Source: a virus. From it: a DNA stretch of 64,000 bases. Positions 1-7,766 of this stretch are shown piece after piece. Location: positions 1-64,000 of the IMG/VR virus record IMGVR_UViG_3300009788_000096. One strand, given 5' to 3'. Every line of letters starts with the position of its first letter. Position 1 is the stretch's first letter. The position numbers and the translations under genes are program-made. The notes beneath the pieces were generated by a model, which ran no database searches, was not told the origin of the DNA, and saw nothing but the letters and a program-made list of their open reading frames with translations.

Positions 1-49
1 CCTTTTCGCCAGGCAGTAGCTTCGTATTTCAAGCACTCACTTATAACTG

Positions 50-73
50 GCCGCGCAAACTTATTTGCACGGC
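50..73 (-). other. hairpin downstream of the 95-454 gene
   Basis: A 4+5 bp stem (GCCG, one mismatch, GCAAA against TTTGC, CGGC) with a short loop lies just after the stop of the leftward gene. No T-run follows, so a terminator role is uncertain. It lacks the CUGAUGA/GAAA core of the hammerheads further right. The rest of 1-94 shows nothing else recognisable. Confidence 0.35.
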
Positions 74-94
74 AGTGGATGATATCCAGTATTT

Positions 95-454
95 CTATAA
101 CTGGTTTACCCATTTTGTGACCTCTTCAATAGCGTGATCGGCGAAGAACTTACTTCGCCAAGCGGCACGAAAATAAATTCGAATCCGACGTTTAGTCATA
201 CGTTTAAATTTGGGAACATACAGAAGCTCGAAGATTTCTTGAGGGCAATCTAAAACTGTTTCAATAATCTCTTTTGCTTCGTTAGATAGCTTGTCGTATG
301 ACTCCTTTTTAAGAAACAATTTTTCAGGATTGGGAATTTTTGAAGCTAATACAATTTCTGTATGAATGGATTCAATAGTATTAATTTGAATCCATTCGCC
401 GAACATAATTTGAAAAGCACGCACGTAGTTTTCTTCCACAATTCTTTTAGGCAT
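95..454 (-). CDS. hypothetical protein, possible helix-turn-helix
   Basis: About 119 aa. The C-terminal half is helical and basic (KRMTKRRIRIYFRAAW region) and could be a DNA-binding helix-turn-helix; I do not recognise the family. ATG at 454 is preferred over an upstream TTG because AGGAGA lies about 9 nt upstream. That SD is encoded inside the last codons (IRRR) of the preceding gene, so the two genes are translationally coupled. Confidence 0.7.
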   Translation of the reverse strand: MPKRIVEENYVRAFQIMFGEWIQINTIESIHTEIVLASKIPNPEKLFLKKESYDKLSNEAKEIIETVLDCPQEIFELLYVPKFKRMTKRRIRIYFRAAWRSKFFADHAIEEVTKWVNQL

Positions 455-456
455 AA

Positions 457-927
457 TCAACGTCTCCTGATTTTCCGTCTCGGTTTTGATCTACGTTTGA
501 TCTTGCGTGGTTTGTCTTTCGTTTCAATTGGTCGTCGTTTGATTTTTCGTTTACTAACTTTCTTGCGCCTTTTAATGACTCTTTTCGGTGGATCAGGATT
601 TGGATTATAAGGATTGACTCTTTTCCGAAGGAACCAATAGGTTTCAATAATTTGGTGTATTTCTTTATCCCATTGACGGCACCTTTTACATTTGGCCCAA
701 CCGTTTAAACCGAGCCTGTTCCGACGCCTTGCTAAGCACTGCATCAGGACAAGATAGCATCCACTTTTTCGACAGAAGATAGGATTTTCGGTTGGTACGA
801 AATACTTACACGCTTTATGCTTCCTCCGGATCCGCTTCCCGATTGCTTCACAGCGACGCCTATCCTGTGTGACCTGTTTGGATATGTGCCATTGCTGACA
901 GTAGTAGCAGATGATCTTTGTTGCCAT
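457..927 (-). CDS. Cys-containing protein with basic KRxIKRR repeat tail
   Basis: 156 aa. The N-terminal ~90 residues hold several Cys and His (YYCQQWH, CRKSGC, CKRC), suggesting a small zinc-binding fold. The last ~45 residues are almost purely Lys/Arg with repeats of the form KRVIKRR, KRKIKRR, PRKIKRR and RRKIRRR. These repeats use different codons (AAACGACGA, AAAAGGCGC), so the motif is kept at protein level. SD TTTGGAGGG precedes the ATG. Function is unknown; nucleic-acid binding through the tail is an inference. Confidence 0.75.
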   Translation of the reverse strand: MATKIICYYCQQWHISKQVTQDRRRCEAIGKRIRRKHKACKYFVPTENPIFCRKSGCYLVLMQCLARRRNRLGLNGWAKCKRCRQWDKEIHQIIETYWFLRKRVNPYNPNPDPPKRVIKRRKKVSKRKIKRRPIETKDKPRKIKRRSKPRRKIRRR

Positions 928-962
928 TTATGTACCCTCCAAAACTGTAAGAAAATAAAACA

Positions 963-991
963 ATTATATCATAAACCCCTGTTAATTAAAA
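963..991 (-). promoter_or_regulatory. candidate sigma70-type promoter
   Basis: On the minus strand a perfect TATAAT lies 17 nt after a weak TTTTAA -35, about 36 nt upstream of the ATG at 927. A second possible -35 TTGACA with TATAGT (15 nt spacer) lies at 1007-1033. It could give the 95-927 gene pair its own transcript after the hairpin at 1099. Confidence 0.4.
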
Positions 992-1098
992 GCTTTTTCT
1001 TCAAAAACTATAAACCCTTAATATAATTGTCAAATCTTTATACAGCAAGCTTTGACTCCGGTGAATGTGGAAAACTGTTCCCGCTTAAAAACACTACA

Positions 1099-1124
1099 CC
1101 CCAGCTGCCCGAGAGCAGCTGAGG
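1099..1124 (-). terminator. strong hairpin, possible terminator
   Basis: A 10-nt arm inverted repeat (CCTCAGCTGC/GCAGCTGGGG, one GU) follows the stop of the 1146-2015 gene. The T-run GTTTTTAA is about 8 nt beyond the stem, further than in a classical intrinsic terminator. Flanking AAAACTGT and ACAGTTTT could add an outer helix. It sits where the hammerhead-punctuated operon would end. Confidence 0.4.
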
Positions 1125-1145
1125 TACAGTTTTTGCGAGGGCCAG

Positions 1146-2015
1146 TTAAATGTCCAACTTGCGCTTCAAATATAAATCGTTTATAGGCTTTAACCTTTTC
1201 AAAACTTTATCCATTTCACCGCCAACTTCTTCGCGGAATTCGTCATTGGATTTTAAACGATCGGCCGAGACAGATTTCATTTGCTTCTTCATTCTTGCCA
1301 TGATCATTTTCATTTTCTTATCATCCACATATCCACTCCACAATTCATCCCACTTTCCAAGAAAACGATCTATGGAATTTAGCGTGCCCTTATTAATCTT
1401 GCCGCTTTCGCATTGACTCGCCAGACGTTCGATACGTTTAAACATCCGGTGGGCAACAAGATTTAAAACCATTTCTTCCATTTGTCTTACCATGTCCTGG
1501 AATTTGGCTTGCTCACGCTTGTAGAGTTTTGGATCAAGAATGGATGCCTCTTTATCAGGCATCGTAATCTGAAAGAATTGCCAACTGAATCTGAAACGTC
1601 TTCGCAATTCTGCTTTGGACGGATACTTCTCTTTGCGATAGTAATCCGGATACTTCTTTTTCATTCTCTTTTTGAGGCGTTCATAAGAGTCAAGAAATAC
1701 TTCAACCCTTTTATCGTCTTCCTCTTGAAGCTCGATTAACGAGTTATCAAGCCGGGGCACTTGACTTTTTGGCACGAACCAGACGCCCTCAATAGGAAAA
1801 GGAATACTGTTTCGCATGAGTTCGCCTTTAGCAGTCCGGCGGATTGTGGAAATGTCTTTAAGCAGGGTTCGATCATCAATTAAGTCTTGCATTCCCCGGA
1901 CAATTTCCTTTGGGACATTATCACCAAGTAACTCTTTTGGAAGTTTGGCAGATGCAGTCCAACGATTAAACTTCAGGTTGCAAAGTACACCTTCACGCAA
2001 TTTGTCTTGGTCCAT
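1146..2015 (-). CDS. hypothetical protein, DUF3150-like
   Basis: 289 aa, highly charged, helical, with no signal peptide or TM segment. The opening (REGVLCNLKFNRWTASAKL) and the overall plan resemble DUF3150-type phage proteins that often sit near MoxR/AAA ATPases. That match is from memory and tentative. An AAA ATPase lies two genes upstream in the same operon, which agrees with such a pairing. SD AGGAGGATTTAATT precedes the ATG. Confidence 0.65.
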   Translation of the reverse strand: MDQDKLREGVLCNLKFNRWTASAKLPKELLGDNVPKEIVRGMQDLIDDRTLLKDISTIRRTAKGELMRNSIPFPIEGVWFVPKSQVPRLDNSLIELQEEDDKRVEVFLDSYERLKKRMKKKYPDYYRKEKYPSKAELRRRFRFSWQFFQITMPDKEASILDPKLYKREQAKFQDMVRQMEEMVLNLVAHRMFKRIERLASQCESGKINKGTLNSIDRFLGKWDELWSGYVDDKKMKMIMARMKKQMKSVSADRLKSNDEFREEVGGEMDKVLKRLKPINDLYLKRKLDI

Positions 2016-2053
2016 AATTAAATCCTCCTTGTAATATATTTTTGGTAGTTATA

Positions 2054-2126
2054 GGCTGCCCTCATCGGGCCACAGAGCCAATCCTGTGACGACGACCGCG
2101 GAACCACTATCCACGGTCGTTTCGGC
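2054..2126 (-). ncRNA. hammerhead ribozyme 1 (type II, core variant)
   Basis: CCGAAAC, long stem III (CGACCG...CGGTCG), GUC, then stem I GTCACAG/CTGTGGC. Predicted cut is between 2091 and 2090. The core reads CCGATGA instead of CTGATGA, a U4 to C change, so activity may be reduced. Loop I GGCT can pair with 3' flank AGCC. It lies 3 nt after the stop of the 2130-3320 gene and before the SD of 1146-2015. Confidence 0.65.
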
Positions 2127-2129
2127 ATA

Positions 2130-3320
2130 TTAGCGTTTACGACTCGCCATCAATGTTTCATCATGGAAAATTTGGTAGTAATCGCGACTTTCGTTTTCAC
2201 CGGAAAGTATATGCAAGATATCGAAACCTTGTTTTCTCGCAGTTTTCCTCACGACGGCGAGAAGTTTAGCTTTCGCCTTGGATTGTGAAATCTTGAATTT
2301 CTTGGAAATGGATTTCGCAATTTCACCAACAGTTGATCCTTCATTAACCATAGCGAGAATGGCATGTGCAGGACTGCCGGGAAGACGACCGAAGAGTTTT
2401 TGAATTTCATCCAGTTGACGCCTTTTAATAACCCTTTTCGGCTTTTCCGGTTCCTTTGGAGCCCGACGCTTAATAACCCGTTTTGGTTTTTCTTCTGCTT
2501 TTTTCCGCCGCTTGATGGGATCACGAACAGCGACCCACCGATCCCCGTCATACCTGCACGTTGTGCCTTTGATGTTTTTCTTATCACCAACTTTGGGATC
2601 ATCAGGTTTCGGCTCCGGCTTTTTTTTCTTTTTGATCTTTTTCTTCGGTCGTATAAGGTGTTCAGGCACTTCCATTTTCTTCGCCTTATAAACACCAGTC
2701 ACCGCATCCCGGCAATCAGTTATATAATTTTCGGGAAGTGTTTCGCCTTTGAGCCACCGGACCGGCAACGAGTTTAAGGCCTCCAATACGAAAGAAATTA
2801 CTTCAGGTTCGATGTTATCGAAGAAGTCCCTTTCGCTTGGAAGATGATGAACCTTATAACGGCCAGCTTTAAGGTGTGCCACGAAATCGCCAGAAGGTTT
2901 TTTAGCTTTCGCCTTTTTCTTTTTAGGCTCCGGCTTTTCCTTCGCCTTTTTCTTGGCTGCGGTCTGTTTGAAATCTTTAGCCAAATCTTTATCAGCCGCT
3001 TTTTTCATTTCCGCCACTTTCTTCGCCGATGTTTTCTTTTTGGCCTTTTTCTTTTTCGGCGTTGGTGTCGCGGAAGTCAAACCGATGTCTTTGTCAACCG
3101 GTGGCGTCTCGGTTTTCGGCTTGACACCACTCGTTAACACTTTGACTGCGCTATGCGCAAGGCATTTTGAGCAGGTGATCTGCTCGCAGGTTTTATCATC
3201 ATCGATGACCAAATCGCCTGTGCGCTTGTCACAGATAGCAACGTTCCCATCTGTGACCGCATGCAAATGATGCCTCTTAGCAGCCGGATTTTTACCTACT
3301 CCTAAAACTGTTTTTGTCAT
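2130..3320 (-). CDS. Lys-rich protein with internal KRVIKRR repeats and C-terminal helical domain
   Basis: 396 aa. The N-terminal ~60 aa carry a Cys pair (CEQITCSKC). A long Lys/Ala/Pro linker follows (~75-140), then a globular segment (~145-215), then basic repeats with two exact KRVIKRR copies near 285-305. The last ~90 aa look like a winged helix or SAM-like DNA-binding domain (EGSTVGEIAKSISKKFKIS). The two repeat copies use different codons, so the peptide rather than an SD is conserved. Its transcript is followed by hammerhead 1. Function unknown; DNA association inferred. Confidence 0.75.
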   Translation of the reverse strand: MTKTVLGVGKNPAAKRHHLHAVTDGNVAICDKRTGDLVIDDDKTCEQITCSKCLAHSAVKVLTSGVKPKTETPPVDKDIGLTSATPTPKKKKAKKKTSAKKVAEMKKAADKDLAKDFKQTAAKKKAKEKPEPKKKKAKAKKPSGDFVAHLKAGRYKVHHLPSERDFFDNIEPEVISFVLEALNSLPVRWLKGETLPENYITDCRDAVTGVYKAKKMEVPEHLIRPKKKIKKKKKPEPKPDDPKVGDKKNIKGTTCRYDGDRWVAVRDPIKRRKKAEEKPKRVIKRRAPKEPEKPKRVIKRRQLDEIQKLFGRLPGSPAHAILAMVNEGSTVGEIAKSISKKFKISQSKAKAKLLAVVRKTARKQGFDILHILSGENESRDYYQIFHDETLMASRKR

Positions 3321-3347
3321 AATACTACTCCTCTTCTGGTTATGGGG

Positions 3348-4765
3348 TTAGACGTCAACTCTTCGTTTGGCATCGGTCACTGCAACGGATGCAGGAACGG
3401 CCTCGGCTGGCAGGCATGTATTCTTTGCCCACTCGCGCAAGGCTATGATGTCGCCACTAAGAGTTATAGCTTGCGGTATGATACAATCTTGTGCTTTAAT
3501 AAGATCAATTCCGCGCATATCAGCTATATGAACCATGGCCTCAATTTCAGCACCGGTGAAGTCTTTCATTGTGGGAAGTACTTCAGGATAATCCAAACCA
3601 GCATTGTTCACATAGTGTTTTAAAATACTTTTGCGAACTTTAGCGGTTGGCAAGTCAATGAAAAAAGGACTTGTATCCCATCGGCCGGGACGTAGAAATT
3701 CGCCCGGAATCCCACGGAAACTATTTGCTGTGGCAACGATATAAATTCCTTCAGGGCGATCCTGAAGAAACTCAAGCCAACGACCGTTGCTCTTCGGGTA
3801 GTACCACTGTCTAAGTCCCCGGAACCACCGGCACCAGCGAATTGTTTTTCGAACTCATCTATAAGGACGACGCAGTTTCCAATGGCACAAATTAAGTCAA
3901 TTGTGTCATTTATATTTTGATCAGTTTCGCCTTGGTACTTACTGTAAAGTCTTCCCATATTAACGGAAAGTCCGAACTTCCCAGTTTCACCAACAATAGC
4001 CTTCATTAAGGAAGTCTTCCCGCAGCCAGGAACACCAATGGTCATGAGACCTTTAGCTCGCGGGTCGTAAATGGAATCCATAATGAAGTCCTTGATTTCT
4101 TTATAGCCGATAACATCTTGGAAAGTCAAGTTATTCGGCAAGACATCAAGGAAACCGGATTTAGCAATCGTCATAGCTTTATAGTCATTGATCGTACGGA
4201 GATCGAATTCGCCATGTTCGACGATTGATAATGAAAAAACATTGTCCAGTTCTTGTCGAGTCAAACCCATAGCTGATTTGCAAATCAGATCCATCCGGTC
4301 CTTTTCAGGAATGAATGATTCGTCTGGAACCGCCATGGAAGCGGCATCGAGAATCTCTTCCTTATCAGGAAGTTGCAGATCAAGAAGGATAAAATCCTTT
4401 TTTAACTCGGTGGGAATCTTTTCAATCGGACTTATGACTACTGCCGCCTTGCCTTGATTGGCCCAGCCCAGATTAAGGTTTTGAAGTGTTTGAATAATCT
4501 GAGGCTTGTCCATATACCAATGATAGTTATAAAGGAACATAACCGTATTCTCATCGGCATCATTTAAGGCGTCCAGTGGAGTCATGGGATTATTGTCTTT
4601 GAGGCAATCCCAATCTGTGACTTTAAATTTGCCACCATTTTTGAGTTGAAAGTCTTCGAGTGCTGGGTACACATTTCGGCGAACCCTATTTGGTTCATTT
4701 GTCTTCATCCAGAAAAGTGGAAATCCAGCTCGTAGGTAGTTAATCAACTTCGCTTGTGTTTTCAT
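3348..4765 (-). CDS. Ycf46-like AAA+ ATPase (frameshifted in this sequence)
   Basis: Frame 1 covers 4765 to about 3795. It carries the Ycf46-type N-terminal region (FILLDLQLPDKEE), Walker A GVPGCGKTS near residues 243-251 and Walker B VVLIDEFEK. After DSGTTRR the frame is lost. The -1 frame continues smoothly as SNGRWLEFLQD, then sensor-1 IVATAN, the arginine-rich EFLRPGRWD and lid helices to 3348. The break is near 3788-3796 and no convincing slippery heptamer is present, so a one-base assembly error or a real mutation is likeliest. DUF1257-like and DUF2997-like genes lie upstream in the operon, a grouping seen with ycf46 relatives. Confidence 0.8.
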
Positions 4766-4800
4766 AATTAATCCTCCTATAAAAAAGTTATAGTTTAAAA

Positions 4801-4860
4801 GCTACCTCATCAGTATAGCTTGCTTAAGGCCATAGACCCTCGGTGGCCGAGGGTTTCGGA
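4801..4860 (-). ncRNA. hammerhead ribozyme 2 (type II)
   Basis: CCGAAA, stem III CCCTCGG/CCGAGGG, GUC, stem I TATGGC/GCTATA, CUGAUGA, GG/CC stem II. Predicted cut is between 4835 and 4834. Loop I AAGC pairs with flank GCTT. Compared with copies 5 and 6, both partners have changed together (TTTAGC/GCTAAA there). Confidence 0.92.
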
Positions 4861-5070
4861 TTACTTCAACATGCCTTTGTGTTTCATTTCTGCACAAAGT
4901 CCGCGAGCTTCGATAATCAATGCTTTTAGTCTTTCTTCATCTTCGTTTTCAAATTCTTCATCAGAATCAGCTTGTGGAAGGTTTGCTAATTGAATAACTA
5001 ATCGTCCACATTTATTCAGCATTGATTCTTCCATTAGCGCTTGAGCAAATAGCTCGGTTTTTGAACTCAT
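4861..5070 (-). CDS. hypothetical acidic protein
   Basis: 69 aa, helical, with an acidic middle (DSDEEFENEDEE). The start at 5070 (MSSKTELF) is chosen because AAAGGAG lies upstream of it, and that SD would be inside the reading frame of a longer form starting at 5100. Its stop codon abuts hammerhead 2. No family recognised. Confidence 0.65.
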   Translation of the reverse strand: MSSKTELFAQALMEESMLNKCGRLVIQLANLPQADSDEEFENEDEERLKALIIEARGLCAEMKHKGMLK

Positions 5071-5103
5071 ACTTAAATCATCTCCTTTCGGATTATACAC
5101 TTA

Positions 5104-5286
5104 TCAATTAATGTCAGGTAATTCTTTTCGCCAGATACTGAAATCGCGGACCATTTCATCAAATGACTTCCATGTAAATCGGACATGAAGTTTCTTGCCA
5201 TTTTCATCAGTCAAATGCATGACCATTTTCTTTCCACGCCGAACCTTCAAACCGCGATACTCTTTAATTTCAATTCCTTTCGCCAT
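5104..5286 (-). CDS. hypothetical small basic protein
   Basis: 60 aa, beta-rich pattern (MVMHLTDENGKKLHVRF), mildly basic. AAAGGGATTAACT precedes the ATG. It is 2 nt downstream of the 5289-5522 gene, so probably coupled. No family recognised. Confidence 0.65.
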   Translation of the reverse strand: MAKGIEIKEYRGLKVRRGKKMVMHLTDENGKKLHVRFTWKSFDEMVRDFSIWRKELPDIN

Positions 5287-5288
5287 AG

Positions 5289-5522
5289 TTAATCCCTTTC
5301 CTGCAGTTCATCGATTAAGGAAGCTTCCCGCCACTGTCCACATTTGGTTTTAACAAAGTCTCCCCATGTGATTTGGTCGAAAGGGAGCCAACCTTTATTA
5401 TGGACTAACATCCGGGGCACACCTGAAATCTTACTGATCTTAGGTTTCCTGCCTTCCCGCATTGTCTTCTGTTTCAGAACTAATTTGTCCAAGTGATCAA
5501 TGAAGTCAATTGTTTCTGCCAT
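5289..5522 (-). CDS. hypothetical protein
   Basis: 77 aa, mixed charge, no TM or Cys motif. It is the first gene after hammerhead 3 and has the operon's standard leader (AGGAGGATTAATTATG). Function not recognised. Confidence 0.7.
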   Translation of the reverse strand: MAETIDFIDHLDKLVLKQKTMREGRKPKISKISGVPRMLVHNKGWLPFDQITWGDFVKTKCGQWREASLIDELQERD

Positions 5523-5548
5523 AATTAATCCTCCTTTAGTTATTAGGT

Positions 5549-5608
5549 TATCTCATCAGTACGCAAGTTCCTATCTTGCGTAGACTCCCGGAAGCCGGGA
5601 GTTTCGAA
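5549..5608 (-). ncRNA. hammerhead ribozyme 3 (type II)
   Basis: TCGAAAC, stem III CTCCCGG/CCGGGAG, GUC, perfect 8-bp stem I TACGCAAG/CTTGCGTA, CUGAUGA. Predicted cut is between 5583 and 5582. Stem II is GA/TC rather than GG/CC, a compensatory change. Loop I TAGG pairs with flank CCTA. Confidence 0.93.
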
Positions 5609-5980
5609 TTATGAATACTCCAATACCATTTTCTTGTCGCCGTTTGGAAGTGTTTCCATACTTACATTTGTTACTTCATCGTATGGAATCACGTTTTCAG
5701 TGGCCGCGATGTTGTAATCTTGGACAAGCAAATGCAGCTTGTCCATTGTTCCGGATTGACTTCCCCAGTGATCGTAAATGATATCTCCATCCGCTGTAAC
5801 GGCGATGGGATATTTCCAGCCGGGAAGCTTTATTTCGGCCACTGCATTTTTGACTACATGGCTGCCAAACAGGCGAACTTCAAGATTTGGGCCTGAAACA
5901 ATTTCGCCATGTTTTTGTGCGACAATGCAAAGTGTGGAAAGATCGGAAATCCGTTTACCGTATGTCGTGTTATGACTCAT
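5609..5980 (-). CDS. DUF1257 (Ycf35)-like protein
   Basis: 123 aa. It starts MSHNTTYGKRISDL and has the DUF1257-like middle (AEIKLPGWKYPIAVTADGDIIYDHWG) and a beta hairpin end (LPNGDKKMVLEYS). The family often sits beside Ycf46 ATPases and DUF2997 proteins, and both are present in this operon. Molecular function is not known. It overlaps the upstream gene by 11 nt. Confidence 0.7.
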   Translation of the reverse strand: MSHNTTYGKRISDLSTLCIVAQKHGEIVSGPNLEVRLFGSHVVKNAVAEIKLPGWKYPIAVTADGDIIYDHWGSQSGTMDKLHLLVQDYNIAATENVIPYDEVTNVSMETLPNGDKKMVLEYS

Positions 5981-6338
5981 TTAACTTCTCCTTTCTTAAT
6001 CTACCAGAATCGTATGCATCAGATGAACAGGCGTTATTGCAGTACTTCGTAGCTTCGCTATGATAGTACATGCAATCGTGATACATACATTTTTTTAAAT
6101 TCGACGTAACCAGTTTTTGACTTTTGACTACTCCCTTAGAATTTTCATCATTGAGAAGAGAAACAATATCGGCCTTGCTAAGCGACCATTTGAGATGAAC
6201 TTGATAAACCCGCTTGTCATAAAAATCTGAATAGCGGTTGAAAATTTGTTGCGCTTCCAAACGATCTATAGACCATATTGCGGTTTCAGTGTCAATACTG
6301 GTTATAACCGTTTTCCAAATAAATACACTATGTGGCAT
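5970..6338 (-). CDS. hypothetical protein with C-terminal Cys cluster
   Basis: 122 aa. ATG at 6338 follows AAAAGGAGAGGCC, so the longer upstream form is not used. A C-terminal Cys/His cluster (CMYHDC, H, CNNAC) suggests a zinc-binding module. It sits between two short genes and is likely co-translated with the DUF1257-like gene. Family unknown. Confidence 0.65.
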   Translation of the reverse strand: MPHSVFIWKTVITSIDTETAIWSIDRLEAQQIFNRYSDFYDKRVYQVHLKWSLSKADIVSLLNDENSKGVVKSQKLVTSNLKKCMYHDCMYYHSEATKYCNNACSSDAYDSGRLRKEKLNES

Positions 6339-6349
6339 GGCCTCTCCTT

Positions 6350-6511
6350 TTAGCCGCGAACACGGTCGAAGTGTTCGTAGTGGGTTTGGACAATCCAACC
6401 ATACTTTCCTAATAGCCAAATCAATTGACTAATATTCATAGTATGACATTTGCCGATAAGATTTTGACCCGACATAAAATGCTGGGCTTCAATATGATAT
6501 TCGGTCAACAT
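6350..6511 (-). CDS. hypothetical small protein
   Basis: 53 aa (MLTEYHIEAQHF...), short but with a good SD (AGGAGATCATT) and compact spacing to both neighbours. Rich in aromatics and His; a middle hydrophobic stretch (LIWLLGKYGWIV) is too short for a certain TM segment. Family unknown. Confidence 0.6.
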   Translation of the reverse strand: MLTEYHIEAQHFMSGQNLIGKCHTMNISQLIWLLGKYGWIVQTHYEHFDRVRG

Positions 6512-6520
6512 AATGATCTC

Positions 6521-6730
6521 CTATCCGCAATGCCCCGAGGGGAGGCCGTCTGCGAGGTTATTCTTTTCGGTTTGGTGATACTCGTCTTTGTACACGCGCT
6601 CTTTTGGCTTACCGAAAAGATCGTCAAGAAATGAAGTCATACTGATGCATCCTTCACCTACGGCGCCGAATACTTCAGTTTTAACACTTCCGTCTTTGCC
6701 AAAAATGATCTCAACTTTTTTCTCGTCCAT
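6521..6730 (-). CDS. DUF2997-like protein
   Basis: 69 aa. It matches the DUF2997 pattern: a short beta strand (VEIIFGKDGSVKTEVFG), a Gly-x-Gly-Cys turn and a helix (SFLDDLFG). The family is commonly next to DUF1257 and Ycf46-type ATPases, as here. Biochemical role unknown. Strong SD AGGAGGATTAGATT. Confidence 0.7.
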   Translation of the reverse strand: MDEKKVEIIFGKDGSVKTEVFGAVGEGCISMTSFLDDLFGKPKERVYKDEYHQTEKNNLADGLPSGHCG

Positions 6731-6782
6731 AATCTAATCCTCCTGTTAATAGGTTAATGATATTTTTCGAATAGCCTATTGA

Positions 6783-6813
6783 TGCATCGAAAGTAAAAAT
6801 GACTCTCGATGCA
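6783..6813 (-). other. intergenic hairpin without hammerhead core
   Basis: An 8-bp stem TGCATCGA/TCGATGCA with a 15-nt loop fills the gap where other gene junctions in this operon hold a hammerhead. No CUGAUGA and no GAAA partner are present. The downstream leader keeps the usual TTAACCTATTAACAGGAGG. It may be a different processing or stability element, or a replaced ribozyme. Confidence 0.5.
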
Positions 6814-6833
6814 CCTAAGGTTATACGAAGTCT

Positions 6834-7241
6834 TTAATCATCGGGTTCAAGCTTTTCCCTCAGATCATCGTCTTCCTCTTCATCTTCGTCGCAATCGCAC
6901 TCTTCAAAACTGTCGCCGCATGTATGGCAAATGTCAGTTTTTTGGATGTCCGGAGAAGCAGTATCAAAGTTTTCTTTTCCATCATGCCAATGGACAATAA
7001 CATCTACACCGGAATTGTGTTGGATTTCAGTCCAGTTTAGATTTCCAGTTAGTACTTTCATTTTCGGCTGTTCACTATCCACTTTCCGGTGCGTTTTTCT
7101 CGCTTTCTTTTTCGGTTTCGGTTTGTGGAAGTTAAGGGGAATAGCCTGTTTGCTAATCCGGGTGCAATATTCAGCGATTGCTTCTTTCGCCTCTCGGACA
7201 GTCAAATGGATAGTGGTTGTTCTTTCCTTAACAATGATCAT
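6834..7241 (-). CDS. hypothetical protein with CxxC motif and acidic tail
   Basis: 135 aa. The start at 7241 (MIIVKERTTT) fits AGGAGGATTAATT. A basic stretch near residue 50 (KPKPKKKARK) is followed by C-HTCG-DSFEEC-DC, a probable zinc knuckle, and a Glu/Asp-rich end. It is the only gene between hammerhead 4 and the hairpin at 6783. Family unknown. Confidence 0.65.
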   Translation of the reverse strand: MIIVKERTTTIHLTVREAKEAIAEYCTRISKQAIPLNFHKPKPKKKARKTHRKVDSEQPKMKVLTGNLNWTEIQHNSGVDVIVHWHDGKENFDTASPDIQKTDICHTCGDSFEECDCDEDEEEDDDLREKLEPDD

Positions 7242-7271
7242 AATTAATCCTCCTATAATAAGGTTAATAAA

Positions 7272-7334
7272 CGGCAGTCTCATCAGTAACGGAATGCCAA
7301 TCCGCTATAGTCCCGGTGGCCGGGACTTTCGACG
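7272..7334 (-). ncRNA. hammerhead ribozyme 4 (type II, CUA cleavage site)
   Basis: GTCGAAA, stem III GTCCCGG/CCGGGAC, cleavage triplet CUA instead of GUC, stem I TAGCGGA/TCCGTTA, CUGAUGA, 3-bp stem II GAC/GTC. Predicted cut is between 7308 and 7307. Loop I GGCA pairs with flank TGCC. NUA is an accepted hammerhead site. Confidence 0.9.
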
Positions 7335-7553
7335 TTATACAACCCAGTCAATTTTGAATTTCAGTTTGAGATAGTTAATGAAGTCAATCGCCATTTCTTT
7401 TTCGGCTTGGAATTTGCGAACATGAGCATTTTCCTCATTCCCGGAATGAACGAAGTGTCCATTAACTGTGACTTGACTTGCGTATTGGCAACCTTCCTCT
7501 TTTACATCTTCGGGTGGAATACGTTGCCAAATCATTTCAACGGAGTGGGTCAT
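7335..7553 (-). CDS. hypothetical protein
   Basis: 72 aa. It starts MTHSVEMIWQRIP and overlaps the upstream gene by 4 nt, with AAAAGGAGAAGTCAA as SD. No TM or metal motif. Its stop codon touches hammerhead 4. Family unknown. Confidence 0.65.
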   Translation of the reverse strand: MTHSVEMIWQRIPPEDVKEEGCQYASQVTVNGHFVHSGNEENAHVRKFQAEKEMAIDFINYLKLKFKIDWVV

Positions 7554-7756
7554 TTGACTTCTCCTTTTAAGTGTAGGCGGATGCTGGAAACAATACCGTT
7601 ATTATCCGAACTGTGATGCAAGGGCAGGGAGTTAATAAATGTTTCATGTTCCGCAATTTCATTTGCGATTTGATCTTCCCTTAAGTCATGTCCGTTATCA
7701 TCCCTTACAACAATAATGACTTCCGCCTTGATAAATTTTTTGATAATTGAAGACAT
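7550..7756 (-). CDS. hypothetical protein
   Basis: 68 aa with an amphipathic start (MSSIIKKFIKAEVIIVV) and mixed charge. SD AAGGAGATAACA. It is translationally coupled by 4-nt overlap to the next gene. Family unknown. Confidence 0.65.
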   Translation of the reverse strand: MSSIIKKFIKAEVIIVVRDDNGHDLREDQIANEIAEHETFINSLPLHHSSDNNGIVSSIRLHLKGEVK

Positions 7757-7766
7757 TGTTATCTCC

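Noticed and set aside
1099-1124. Hairpin at the operon end as a sixteenth hammerhead
   Set aside because: No CUGAUGA, GAAA or NUH in the right arrangement; it is a simple hairpin.
362-3270. Long plus-strand frames opposite the leftward Lys-rich genes
   Set aside because: They are antisense shadows rich in Phe/Leu/Arg produced by Lys/Arg/Glu codons on the other strand, with no SD.
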